Position numbers and translations under genes: made by a program | NCBI GenBank assembly: GCA_947561395.2 | Contig: OX387186.1 | Location: 40,257,220-40,321,219 of the forward strand | From: Buxus sempervirens | Lineage: Eukaryota > Streptophyta > Magnoliopsida > Buxales > Buxaceae | Length of the DNA stretch: 64,000 nucleotides | Reading direction: 5' to 3' | Part shown: in pieces, positions 24,947 through 36,223 of the stretch | How positions within the stretch are numbered: position 1 is the stretch's first letter | Layout of the letters: every line of letters starts with the position of its first letter | Notes under the pieces: model-generated | Seen by the model: the letters and a program-made list of their open reading frames with translations, nothing else | Told to the model about the DNA's origin: nothing | The model's database searches: none

Positions 24947-25804
24947 GGATGCCCTAACTAAAATATCAAGTGTTTTGAGGACCCATTTCTTTGTCTTGGA
25001 TGTATAGAACAAGAGGAGAAAAGTAGGAGCTTGCTTGAAGGCTTGGAGAAGAAGAAGGAGTAGGAAGATTAAAAAGAATTTGTGCTTCTCCATTAAACAA
25101 GTAAGTAGCAAACCCTTCAAACTAAAATGAATTTATTGGATTTTCGTATTCTCTCTCCCAGGGTTTTGATAAATTGGAAAATAACTTGCATATGGGGTTT
25201 TTCTTCTAAAATTCATAGTGTTTGGTTTATCTAACTATCTTGTTTAGTTTTTTATTGATGTAACGCCCCGGATCCGTGTTTTTCATTAAAGATATAACAT
25301 GTCTCCCAGAGGGTTAGGTAAGGATCTCAAAATTGGTGATCGCTGGATAATCACACACAATTTATATCACATCAGAGTGCACAATCAAAATTCTCATCCA
25401 AACAATTTATAGAATCTTCAAATACATCAAATGGTTCCAATTTACTACCTTATTACAATTCCCACAAAATTAATTGAACAAAGTTTAAGACTAAGCAACC
25501 TACTAGTCTAAGGTTGGTAGTAATAATCCTCCTCCCTATAGGTGTCAGTCGGATCTACCCCAGTAGGCGCCTCACCACGAAGATCTGAAAAATAAAACAA
25601 CAACGAGGGATGAGATACGAATATCTCAGCGAGTGACACATGCATGCAGAAATAGTTAACACAGTTATAAGACATGCTTCGATAAATAACCAACAATTTA
25701 AAACAACATATTTCCGATAACAACACAAAAAGGGTCAATGTCATGCATATTGTTACATTGATTAATTTACATGCCAAGTAGACACTCCACACCTCCATGT
25801 ACAC

Positions 25805-25935
25805 AGTTCCGGCCTACTCAGGGTATCGGACACTCTGAAATGACGGCCTACTCAGGGTATCGTCATCCAATGCCGGCCTACTCCGGGTATCGGCACTGAC
25901 AACCAGGCCTACTCAGGGTATTTGGCTACTCTACA
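25805..25935. repeat. Short tandem repeat GGCCTACTCAGGGTATCG
   Basis: Four copies of GGCCTACTCAGGGTATCGxCA spaced about 35 bp within the solo LTR. Confidence 0.8.
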
Positions 25936-26074
25936 CTGGTCGTGGCAACACACAAGGCCATGCAATTATACCAATAAACACATACCATCACATTACTAAG
26001 CTTGACAAGGATCCATGGGAAGCTAAACCCAACCGATAAATCATCAAATAAAACCCCGCATTCAGTACACACAT

Positions 26075-26200
26075 CACAAGTTGTTCCAACCAGAACATCA
26101 ACTCACACAAGTGTTCCAACCAGAACAGTCATTCCTCACAAGGGTTCCAACCAGAACAGTAATTCCTCACAAGTGTTCCAACCAGAACAGCAACTCACAC
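26075..26200. repeat. Short tandem repeat GTTCCAACCAGAACA
   Basis: Five copies of CACAAGTGTTCCAACCAGAACA-like units at 20-35-bp spacing. GTTC..GAAC makes each unit a small inverted repeat. Confidence 0.8.
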
Positions 26201-27743
26201 AAATAAATAATCTTTACAACACATTTTAAAACTTGCCATTAAGAAAACAGGGTTTAATAAAATCTCAACCAAGTACAGTATTTAACCAAAGAGAATTAAA
26301 ATAGAATCTTCTAGTATTTGGTATCCAGACATCACCTACAATTTGCCTTGGAAGCTCCTAAGAATTTCCAGAATTTATCTTTGATATTCTCATAGGTAAC
26401 ATTGTCTCTAGAGTCCTAAACAAGTCATTTGTTAAGTGCTTGAAACCTCCTATCATCAAAATCCCACTTGGTTTACTCAATTAGGCAATTCGGCAAAGAA
26501 AAGGGACCATGGGCTCACCTCCTAAGGTAGGCGCGAGGTGGGCGGATAGTCAATGGGCTAATTTTTTTGGTATGCGCCTACTTGACTTCAAGTGAGCGCG
26601 AGGTGAGCGGGAAGTGGGCGTGAGGTGGGCGCGAGGTGGGCGGATCGATTTTAAGTGAGCGCGAGCTGAGCGCCAAGTGAGCACGAGCTCGGCAGATAGT
26701 AACATTTGTCCTTGCTCTCACTACCCGAAGTGAGCGCCAGTGAGCGCCAAGTGGGCGGATACCCACTGTATTTTTCAAGTCTCTATTAAATCCAGATCTC
26801 CAACTCTGGCCGAACTTTTTCGGGCTGTAACCATTCCTTTAGTCTCCTAATACCCCCAGAACACATTTAAACTAGTTTTGGAATTAATCCAACACACTTT
26901 TTATTTATCCTCATTCAGTTCTAAATAAAACCATCCCTCGGACTATCTCCGTCCAGAAAACAACTTAATCTCTCATTCCACAAACATATGCATTCGAAAT
27001 AAAACTACGATTAATACGAAACCCAGGTTTTAAAACAGTGCCACTCACCTTTATACGCTTCCATGTCTTGGCAACAGCAACCCCCGAAGAGCAAACCCCA
27101 ACCAACCGTTCGTTCGTCTGGTTGCTATAGTCGCCCAGTTCACTTGATCACCAGAAGAAAAACCCTCCCGAAATTCTCGATCACGAACACTAAGCGGCCG
27201 GAACCTCCGCAGATCTTCTTCTCTCCCACGAAACCTAAGAAATTGCCGCAACCGCAATCGCCAAACCTCTCAGTATTCTCGTACTCGTATTAAGAGCAAA
27301 AACCCGAAAACCTAATTTTTTTAAAGTATAAATACCTTCCGTAAATAAGTTTGCCGCTCGACAACTTTAAATCTCTGATTTGGTGTGTGCTCACCCACCG
27401 AAAACTCCTACATCCACACATGTTATTAGTTTAAATATTTATGATTATTATTTATTTTTCCCCTAAAAGCATGAAAAATTCTCGGGGTTTTACAATTGAT
27501 TTGCCATGGATTTGCAACCTTTATTGATTATATTTCTGGTTAGGGTTTGAGTTTGGTATGTTAAATGATGTTTTATATGTTGGATTTATGTTCATGAGGA
27601 TTTGGGATGGATTCCTGTGTTGGGAGTTGTTTTTGAGCATGTTGGGATGTTTTGTAATCATCCCATTTGGTATTAGAAAGGTTGGATGTAGTTTGTATGG
27701 GTTTGGTGTTGGAAAATAGCCAAACATTTTTAAGAACTTGAGC

Positions 27744-27970
27744 TGGCGATTAATCCTAAAAGTGGGCGATTAATCTTGAGCCAAAAACACCCAAAACAGT
27801 CACTGTAAAGCTAATCGCGAATCAGGATTAATTGCGGTGGCTAATCGTGACCTGAGTGCGCGAACGTTGAATTGGACCCGCGCATGTTGGACCTTATTTC
27901 ACCTTAACGTGCAAACGTTGAGGCTTTAACACCCGAACGCTGAGGCTAATCGCCCTTAGGCGATTAATCC
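27744..27970 (+). repeat. GCGATTAATC / GCTAATCGC word cluster
   Basis: Repeated and inverted words GGCGATTAATC, GCTAATCGC and AACGTTGA within the nested LTR, about 800 bp downstream of its TATA box after removing the insert. It parallels the GC-rich word clusters in the other LTR families. Confidence 0.6.
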
Positions 27971-28069
27971 ATGACCTAATCATAGACCTTGTTTTGATAG
28001 TTCTTCATTCCTTTCTTCCCCAACCCTTTCCCAAACGACCCAGGCCTCCCACACAGCACCCTTATTACA

Positions 28070-28440
28070 TGAAGGACATTTAAGTAAATGTCTTGTGTAT
28101 TTATTGCTCAATGTACTTAAGTCTTTGCATGTAAATAAGGTTTTACCCCCCATTTGGAACCAATAAAAATACTCCCAAGGCCCAATTCCCAATCAATAAA
28201 AAGTCAACTTTCCAGTTCATGCCTAAATTTCTAGTTTTCCCGATTTTAATAAAATGCTACTTTTTGAGTTTGATACCCAGATGAGTGATTTAGAAGCCCA
28301 AGAAATTCTAAAAGATTTGTTTACTCTCCAATAGACCACAACCAGAATTTGAGCTTGAAATTCCTTGTAGATTTGTCTAGGAAAATTTTACACTGAAAAG
28401 TCAACGTTTTTAACCATACTTAGAATATTTTTGAGGTCCA
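28070..28440. repeat. Hairpin module shared with 23230-23600
   Basis: Degenerate form of the same hairpin (CATTTAAGTAAATGTC..GTACTTAAGTCTTTGCATG), followed by CCCATTTGGAACCAATAAAAAT and AAAAAGTCAACTTTCCAGTT. It has the same strand as the first copy, although the two host LTRs are in opposite orientations. Confidence 0.6.
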
Positions 28441-29106
28441 AAACTTTTTGTCTCGGAATCAATTGATTTTTGGTATGGTGACTTATTTGGGATTCCTAAG
28501 ACTATCCCACTTCCCAAATACATAATTCGTGGACTTTATGGGGTATGTATTCTACTATGAATTGGCTTTGGATGTGAAGCGCTTATTGGTTATTTCTTAC
28601 GCATTGTAGATATTGATTTGATTTGGTAAAGTTATGATGAGCTATGTTTATGTGATTTGAAGTGACGGTGTAGATCTCACTTGCCCTTTTGTTAAATGCC
28701 AGTGACGGTGTAGATTTCACTTGGCTTTGGTTTAAGCAATGGTTTTACTCATTGAATTGATTGGGTTGTTTTGAATTATGAGTCTAGTTTGTGTGTTAGT
28801 GTTGGCTTGCTTTGTGCATTGAGAACTCGGAATGAGACATAGGTTCTAGTAACTGATGCGAAAGGTTTATTTTACATTATGAGTTCTACCAAGATATACT
28901 TGTAGTAAATGATTGGGTCTGCCTGGCTAATTTCATGGGTTATACTGTTTTGATTGCTTGACTTGAGAATATAAATTGCATAAATTATACCATTCATGAG
29001 GTTATATGAATTGCATAAACTGCTTTCAGGCATGCATGTTTGCTACTTACTGGGACTTTAAGTCTTACGCATTTTGTTTTACCGGATTTGTTTTCAGATT
29101 TGCTTG

Positions 29107-30916
29107 TGTAGACACCCCAAATTGCACTACAAAATGAGAAAATAATTGAAAATATTAATTGGGATTTAAAACAGGTAAAAAATGCACAAAATTTAATCAT
29201 TTAAGTAGTGCCCGTATTGTACCTGCGGGCTAGTCACGCCCGAATTTTGTATACGGGCACGCAGCGCCGATAATGCAAATGCGGACACCACTTGCCCGTA
29301 ATACATTTACGAGCGCATTAGATTTATGCGAATTTGATCTTTACTCGATTTCTGAGCTTTATCTTCAGTCCAATATATCTTTAAATGAGTGAATTATCTC
29401 TTTTATTCGTTCGAAATATCTTTGTTGGCCATGGATGGGCATTATCCTTATTTTTAACCCAATCTAGGGAGATCCTGGTATATCCTTCTGGACCAGCCAT
29501 GCCCCTGGGTTTGCCTATAAATAGAGGGCTTCTCCTCAAGCAAAGGGCCACGAAATTTGAAGTCTAAGGAGCTCCAAGAGAAGAGAGGAACCCTTGCTGC
29601 TCTGCTTGCTCAATCCAGGTAAGTCCCTTTTCTCTTTTATTTTCTGTTTTCAATTCTAGAAGTAATAGGATCTTCTCCATTGCTGTAGAATAAGGCCATC
29701 TTTTATCTTGTATTCCTAAACTTGGCTCTAAGTACCTCAAGAGTCTCGCTAGCCTTAAAACGTGAAGAGAGAGAGCTAGGGGAAAGGGGAACAGGTGGAT
29801 CCCTAGAATAGAACCCCATAATCTGCTTTTGTTTTTTTTTTTATAGAATAAGACCTTTGATTGTGTTTGTGCCACCAAACCTATCTCCAAGTACCTCAAG
29901 AATCCTTTCTAGCCGTAAAATGTGAACAGAGAGCTAGGGGAAAAGAGAACAGGTGGATCCGTAGGGTAGACCCCAATGTGCTCTAATTTGTGAGATGTGG
30001 CGGCTTTGAATATTTTGTTCATATTTTAATGATCTTGTGATTGAATCTGAATGAATCATATGAATCCATGATGTTTATAGCATAAGATCCTCTTTTTCTC
30101 CTAAAATTGAGATTTTCACCACTTTTGCACCTACAGCACTGTTTTCGTGATTTTTGTGATATTAGGCTAAGATCCTGGATCTATCATGATCTATATGATA
30201 GATCTGGATTCAAAAGCCTGAAAGTAACTTCTAGGGTTTCATGATGTGATTTTTGAGTCATTTTTCACTTTTGAGAGAAGACCATACGGTCTAAGTTCTC
30301 CCCTTTTGATGTTCTTCATCAACGTGGGTATTTTTGGTTTTGATTTCTTGATTTAATGTGAAATTTGGGCTATATCTATGTCCTAGACTGTTCAAGTTCA
30401 ATTCTGCAATATTTTATAAAAATCATATTTTTCTAGATTTCTAGAATTTAACTTGAAGCCAGATTTTTGAAGTTTTCACTTTAGATTGATTTTATCTGAT
30501 TTTTATCTCAATTTTATTTTAATCATGAAACCCTAGGAATGGTATGATCATATTTGAAAGTTCTGAATCAATCAGGCTATTCGTATGAAAAAACCATACA
30601 CTTTTGTCTTTTTTGTGATTTTTTTGATTTTTATAGGAAGCCTTCTTTATTTTTAACATGAACAATGCCTGGCAACCATCTTGTGTGGATGAATAGGGGT
30701 GCTTAACACCTTCCCCTGTTCATAACCTAATCCCCTTACCCATCTCTTGTTGTTTTTTTTAATAGGGTTATTTTTACCCTAAATTTGCCTTTTTGTGCTT
30801 ATTTGATATTTTGGTGTCCATTCACACCTAAACAGAATGGTGGCGACTCTTTGTTTTTAATCAATCTTGTGTGATGATTTAGGAAGTCATTGAATTGATT
30901 TTTTCCATGTCTCACA
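29107..30916 (+). repeat. TAT-B 5' LTR
   Basis: TGTAGACACCCC to CCATGTCTCACA. U3 holds imperfect palindromes of the CCCGTATT..ATACGGGC type at 29210-29320, about 200 bp before TATAAATA (29516-29523). U5 holds TGGCGACTCT (30841-30850), a copy of the first ten bases of the PBS. Confidence 0.95.
29516..29523 (+). promoter_or_regulatory. TATA box of TAT-B 5' LTR
   Basis: TATAAATA in the context TGCCTATAAATAGAGGGC; repeated at 47965-47972 in the 3' LTR. It should drive the genomic RNA. Confidence 0.8.
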
Positions 30917-30918
30917 AC

Positions 30919-30936
30919 TGGCGACTCTGCTGGGGA
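30919..30936 (+). promoter_or_regulatory. TAT-B primer-binding site
   Basis: TGGCGACTCTGCTGGGGA, two bases after the 5' LTR. TGG pairs with a tRNA CCA end; tRNA-Arg is usual for Tat/Ogre elements (family knowledge, not checked here). Confidence 0.85.
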
Positions 30937-32487
30937 CCTGTGGATTTGAGTTTTTTGGTGTTTTAGTTCATGTTTTTGATTTGCATGCTATTTTGTGTTT
31001 TTTAGCATGTTTTGATGTTTTTGCTTGCTATTTGGTGTTCTTAAGCATGCTTGATATGTTTTAAATCTGAATTATTGCTTAAGAATTCGTGGGGGTAGAA
31101 ACATGCTTAATTCTGATTTATAGGATTGTTTCTAGAAACATGCATAGGGGGGTTCGTTTTGCTAAACCATGCTTATTTCTTGCTGTATTTTAATAATAGT
31201 ATGTTTTAATTTTCAGCATGTTCTCCATGATGTATTTTGGTTGTATAATATGAGCTTATTTTTTTACATGTTTGGGGTGATTCTTGTGAGCATGTTTAGG
31301 TGCTATAGGATTGCTTTGTTTATTTGTTTACTTTAAATATGCTTTTCTATTATGCCTTGGTTTGTATATGCATGGCTACAAAAAGAGTGGCAAGGGTTTG
31401 GGACGTTGTGAATGTACCCAAATTTTACATATGCACTGTGCACATTTTATTTTACACAGCCTACCTATAACCTATAGGAAGTTGAACCCGAATGTGTGTA
31501 GCTTGGCGCAACGAGGTCGATACTTCGGAAAGCGAAAGTGAAAACATTCACCTTAGAATTTTGGGCCAATGATGTGATGATAATGTGGATCTGTGATTCG
31601 ATTCTGGTCATCACTAGGCTTGAGTGCTAAGTTGCCATTAAGCCAAAACCCAAAGCCCCTACACTTGAAGGTGGAGATATACGTTTTTGGCTAAAATACA
31701 CAATTACGTGGGGATATGGGTTAGTAATTGTGGGAAGGCCGTCTGCATGGTTCGCGAGCCAAGGCATAATGCGGATGCCCTATTGAAGGTAAACAAGGTA
31801 ACAAGGTAACCCTTACTTTTGCATTATTTTCATGTTATAGGGGTGTCATGGTATCCATCGGTTTGGGATAAAATTGGTCCCAAATAGGCATGTATCCTAA
31901 AATTGGTGTAGCCCATAGGAAGAGTTTTTAACTCTATTCAGAATCAATCCTACCCAATGTTCATACAAGAGGCAACCAAAGGGTACCAAATTCTTGAGTA
32001 TGGTGGCTAATTTGGAGGGAACATGTGCCCTCCTAAGCATGTATTTTCAAAAATATCCCTGGGCCTTTGAAAGCCTTTGAATTTCAGACTTTTTCTCAAA
32101 AACGTTGGGCCTCTGAAAGTCTTTTAATTTCAGACTTTATCCTTTGGGCCTCTGAAAGCCTTTGAATTTCAGATCTTTGGGCCTCTGAAAGCCTTTGAAT
32201 TTCAGACCTTACTCAAAAATCTCTGGGCCTCTGAAAGCCTTTGAATTTCAGACCTTTTTTAAAATATCCCTGGGCCTCTGAAAGCCTTTGAATTTTAGAT
32301 CCTTTTCTCTTTTTTTTTGTGGGACCTGTTGGAAGCCCTAGAATATTCCAACAATTCTAAAAAAAAAAAAATAAAATAAGCAAATAAAGAAACAAATCCA
32401 AACTCGTGTTCACCCAGCTTGCACATAGGCATTCATAGGTATGTGAATGAGATTAAATTGGCACTGATATTTGTGTCATTTATTTTT
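30937..32487 (+). other. TAT-B leader
   Basis: Long leader without a convincing gene. 31375-32000 is conserved with TAT-A 6245-6850. 32050-32310 holds five or six copies of GGGCCTCTGAAAGCCTTTGAATTTCAG. A single copy of the unit that expanded in TAT-A (TGTGGGACCTGTTGGAAGCCC) lies at about 32318. Confidence 0.65.
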
Positions 32488-33921
32488 TTCCAGGTACCAA
32501 GTACACTTGCAACCATAGCTCCTGTAACCAGATCAAGAGCTTGCACTATGAATCCCATGAGAATGAAGCTGATGCTCCTCACCCAGATGTAGCCCTGCTT
32601 CAGGAGCAGGTGGTAGGACTAGCCCGAATGCTAGAGAACATACTATCGGTGTAGGCCCAACAAGTGCAAGCCCAGAACCAAGCATCCACTTCTAACCCAG
32701 AACCTCCACCCCAAATCAATATTCCACCTCCAGTTCAACCTATTCCTGAACCCATTTATGAACCCACCCCTGAACCTGTACTGATTAGGGATGAGACAGT
32801 GGAATCGGAAAAGCAAAGGAAAAGGAAAGGATGAGGGAAGAAATGGAAAAGAAATTCATGCACAGACTGGAGATGATCCAAGATGAACTGAGGGAGGTTA
32901 AAGGGGTGAACAACTTTGGGGGCACCAATTTTGAAGACTTGTGCCTATACCCCAACGTGAACCTACCGGCTAAGTTCAAGTGCCCAGACCTGGACAAATA
33001 TGATGGCACTGGCTGCCCCATGAGTCATCTGAAGTTGTACTGCGGTGCCCTATGCCAGTTTGGGCGGGATGAAGGCATACTGATTCAGCTCTTTCAAAGG
33101 AGCTTGACTGGAATAGCTTTGAGGTGGTTTGCCAACTTAGACCATGGAAAGATCAGAAGATGGAAGGACCTAGCAGATGCCTTCTTAGCTCAGTACCGGT
33201 TTAATTCAGAGATCGTGCTAGACAAGTACGATGTAATGAGGATGAGCAAAAGCAAGGACGAATCTGTAAGGCAGTATGCCAAGAGATGGAGGGAGACAGC
33301 CTCTCAGGTTAGGCCACCTATGTTGGAGCAGGAGATGATCTCTTCCTTCATCAGTACATTGGGCCAACCATTCTATAGCCATTTGGTGGGTCAGACAAGC
33401 ACTAATTTCGCAGCCTTGGTACAAGTGGCTGACCGAATCGAAGATGGGATCAGGTCAGGTAAAATAATTGATCATTCTGCTATGGTCAGTCAATAGAACT
33501 CCAATCTGAAGAAGGGGAATGGCATGAAAAAGAATGGGAATAGGAAGGATGGGGAGGTAAACATGGTACAGCAACCATCAGGCCCTAACAAGCTCATACA
33601 AATTAATATACCCAATCCTTTTCCTACTCCATCTGTTCCATCTACCCAGGCCCCTATGAGGGTTAATGTTCCAGCAGCACCCTCAGACCAAAAGAGGGAT
33701 TTTACTAAGGAAGAAAGGGATGCCTATTTTGCAGCAAGGAGAAATAGGGTTTTCACCCCATTCAAATGTCTCCGTCTCAATTGCTACCTACTTTATTGCA
33801 AGAAGGGTATATTACTTTAAGAGAACCCAATCCGAATGCGTCCAAGGGGAGAAATTTTGACCCCTCCACCACTTGTGATTTCCACATGGGTGCACCTGGG
33901 CACCCTACTGACAAGTGTTAG
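32488..33921 (+). pseudogene. gag: TAT-B gag
   Basis: Gag polyprotein. An N-terminal Pro/Glu-rich part (about 32488-32825) contains a TAG near 32653 and ends in a frameshift at about 32825. The capsid-like core follows: LPAKFKCPDLDKYDGTGCPM, FQRSLTGIALRWF, WKDLADAFLAQYRF, YAKRWRETASQV and LEQEMISSFISTLGQPFY. Next come a TAG at 33494-33496, a frameshift near 33765 and a zinc-knuckle-like motif CDFHMGAPGHPTDKC ending at 33918. A TAG directly after the last Cys (33919-33921) is shared with TAT-A. The family normally reads gag and pol in one frame. Confidence 0.85.
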
Positions 33922-35485
33922 CCTTTGAAACACGCCATTCAGGATTTGCTTGATCAGAATACCTTGTCTTTCAATACAGGGGCTCCCAATCCTCCTAGAA
34001 CAGACATAGGGCAAAACCCTTTGCCTCAACATCATGGGGCAAGCCCATCTAATGTCATAGGGGTCATTTCCTCTGATAAAATAACCTTTGACCCATCCCA
34101 GTTAATTGCTCCTATAGGGACAACGGTCAAAGTGTATTTTGACAGAGGAAATAAGGACAAAGAGGTAAATATAATTCAAAAAAGGAATGATAGTGCTGCT
34201 GAGAACATTAGCTCTGCTTTGGACCAGGCCTCCTCTCTCATGACCCAATTGAATATTGCAAAACCACCTCTGGTAATCAATTGCAGTCCATCCACCTTTA
34301 CCTCACCCATTCAGTCCAAACCACCATTGGTCATAAATTGTGACTCTCTTAATGCTTCTGTTACTTTTGTAACTCCTCAACCAAAACAGTGTCCACCATT
34401 GGTTGTAGATGTTCCTCCTACTCAAACTTCTGCATCCAGGACCAAGCTTCCTCCCCTTGTGATAAATGTCCCAAAGGCTTCTTATTCTGAATCAGCTGTA
34501 CCATGGAACTACAGTGAAGGCGACACCACCACATTTCTTGCAGTTGAGGGAGAAAGCAAGAAAGAAGTAAACCTTATGATGAGGTCGGGAAAATGCACAG
34601 GTGAAGGAGAGAAACAGAAAGAAAATGGGAAAGAAGAAGCTGAGAAAGAGAAAAACAAGGGAAAGGCTAAGGTAGGGGAAGATGCCCCTCAGGTAACTGA
34701 CAGTGAGGCTGCTGACCTCATTAAAATCATCAAAAAGAGTGAGTTCAATGTTGTCGAGCAGTTGAACAAAGTCCCTACCCAGATATCAATTCTGGGATTA
34801 TTGTTGAATTCTGAAAGACATAGGGACTCTCTGTTAAGGGTACTTCAGGGGGCACATGTGCCTAAAAATATTGAACCAGACCAACTAGGCAAGATGGTTG
34901 GTCAGATTTTATCTCATAATGTCATAACTTTCTTTGAGACTGAAATCAGCCCAGCAGGGTACCATCATGTTGATCCTTTGCACATAGCTGTGCTCAGTAA
35001 GGGTTGCATGATAGCCCGGGTTTTAATTGATAATGGGTCGGCTTTGAATGTTTGCCCTTTAATTACATTTGTTAAGCTTGGTCTGGAGCAAAATAAAATC
35101 AAACAAAATGGGAGAATCATAAGAGCCTTTGATAGCTCTAAAACACACTCCCTAGGGGAGGTTGAATTGCCGGTCACTATTAGACCGTATATCTTTAACA
35201 TCACATTTGAAGTGATGGATATACCTGCAGCCTTCAACCTACTCCTAGGAAGGCCGTGGGTTCATACGACTAGGGCTATACCATCTACCCTCCACTAAAG
35301 AGTCAAATATATTACAGGGCAAAAGGTGATTATTGTCCTAACTGAAAACTTGGTTCCTCCCATGTGGTCCTCTGATGTACCCTACATAAACATGGAAATG
35401 ACTACTGACAAGATGGCATTTCACTCTTTTCCAGTTTGAAACTGTTAATTTTATACCTGGGGGGTATAAGGAAAAAGAAGAGAAG
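33922..35485 (+). pseudogene. TAT-B gag C-terminal linker and aspartic protease
   Basis: Continues the gag frame after the shared TAG. The linker has repeated PPLVINC-type phrases and a Lys/Glu-rich segment, then a retropepsin domain: catalytic motif VLIDNGSALNVCP (Asp near 35028), the central KTHSLGEVELPV strand and the C-terminal LLLGRPWVH motif. This enzyme would cut the polyprotein inside the particle. The frame runs open to a TAA at 35296-35298 (CAA in TAT-A), then a frameshift near 35440 before the G-patch frame. Confidence 0.85.
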
Positions 35486-36223
35486 TTGACTTGTGCTGAG
35501 AGGATGGTCAAGAAAGTACTAGGAAAGTACAATTTCCACCCGGGAAAAGGCCTAGGGATTAACCTACAAGGAAGGATAGAACCAGTAAAGGTTAAGAAGA
35601 TGGTCCACAGAGCAGGATTGGGGTCCAAGCCAAGGAATTGGAAAAGACAAAGGCAGATGGAAAACATGAAATTCCCTCACATCAGGGAAACTTTTCCAAA
35701 GCTTTCTCATATGATTCAGCTGTCTCCTCCCCAGGATCAGTCCAAACCCCCATACTATAACATCAACCCGTTTCAGAAACCCAAGTCCTCAACCGTGCAA
35801 CCATATGCATTGGGTGGGCCTGAGCCACGGGCAGAACATGAGCATGATTTTTCTGAGGATGTTGGAGCCTTTTTTGCCATGACTGAAGGCAACCAAGAAG
35901 AAGGAGTAGAGGAGCTACCCTTCATTGACTGGGCTGCAGTAGAAGTTCCATCTGGGACGAGCCCTATAGCAGAAGCAGGCGATACAACTCACCTAGTACT
36001 GGTGATTTTGGATGCGGACCTTAAGCTTGAGGAGCAGGCTTGTACCCCTGCCCCAGATTCTTTTATCTTGAACAATTGGGAGGAAACTCCCCTTACTTTT
36101 GAAGCCACATTTGTTTGGCAAACAGACATGGCTTCCAAAAAAAAACTCCATTAGTGGAATGCCCTTTTCCTGAAGGTTTTAATGAGCCTTCGTCTTTAGG
36201 AAAAGATTTTGTAGAAGACTTTT
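35486..36223 (+). pseudogene. TAT-B G-patch segment and pro-RT linker
   Basis: A G-patch-like motif (CAERMVKKVLGKYNFHPGKG then LGINLQGR..GLGSKP, residues 3-50 of this frame), a glycine-rich nucleic-acid-binding module found after the protease in several Tat elements and in some retroviruses. An acidic linker follows. The frame breaks at a run of nine A (36137-36145); TAT-A has eight at the same place. After it, PFPEGFNEPSS-like sequence is readable in another frame to a TGA at 36221-36223. Confidence 0.75.

Larger units (their letters stand above)
25259..27494 (-). mobile_element. Chromovirus-like solo LTR
   Basis: TGTAACGCCCCGG at the left and CGGGGTTTTACA at the right, flanked by ATTGA (25254-25258 and 27495-27499). 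On the minus strand it starts TGTAAAACCCCG like the LTR at 1474. Minus-strand TATA near 27327-27334. It contains a GC-rich repeated word GTGAGCGCGAGGTGGGCG (26520-26765), a CAGGGTATCGG tandem stretch (25805-25935) and a GTGTTCCAACCAGAACA tandem stretch (26075-26200). No internal region. Confidence 0.9.

Noticed and set aside
25805..26200. Regularly spaced short repeats that resemble a CRISPR array
   Set aside because: Spacing is irregular, units are degenerate and sit inside a plant LTR; ordinary minisatellites.
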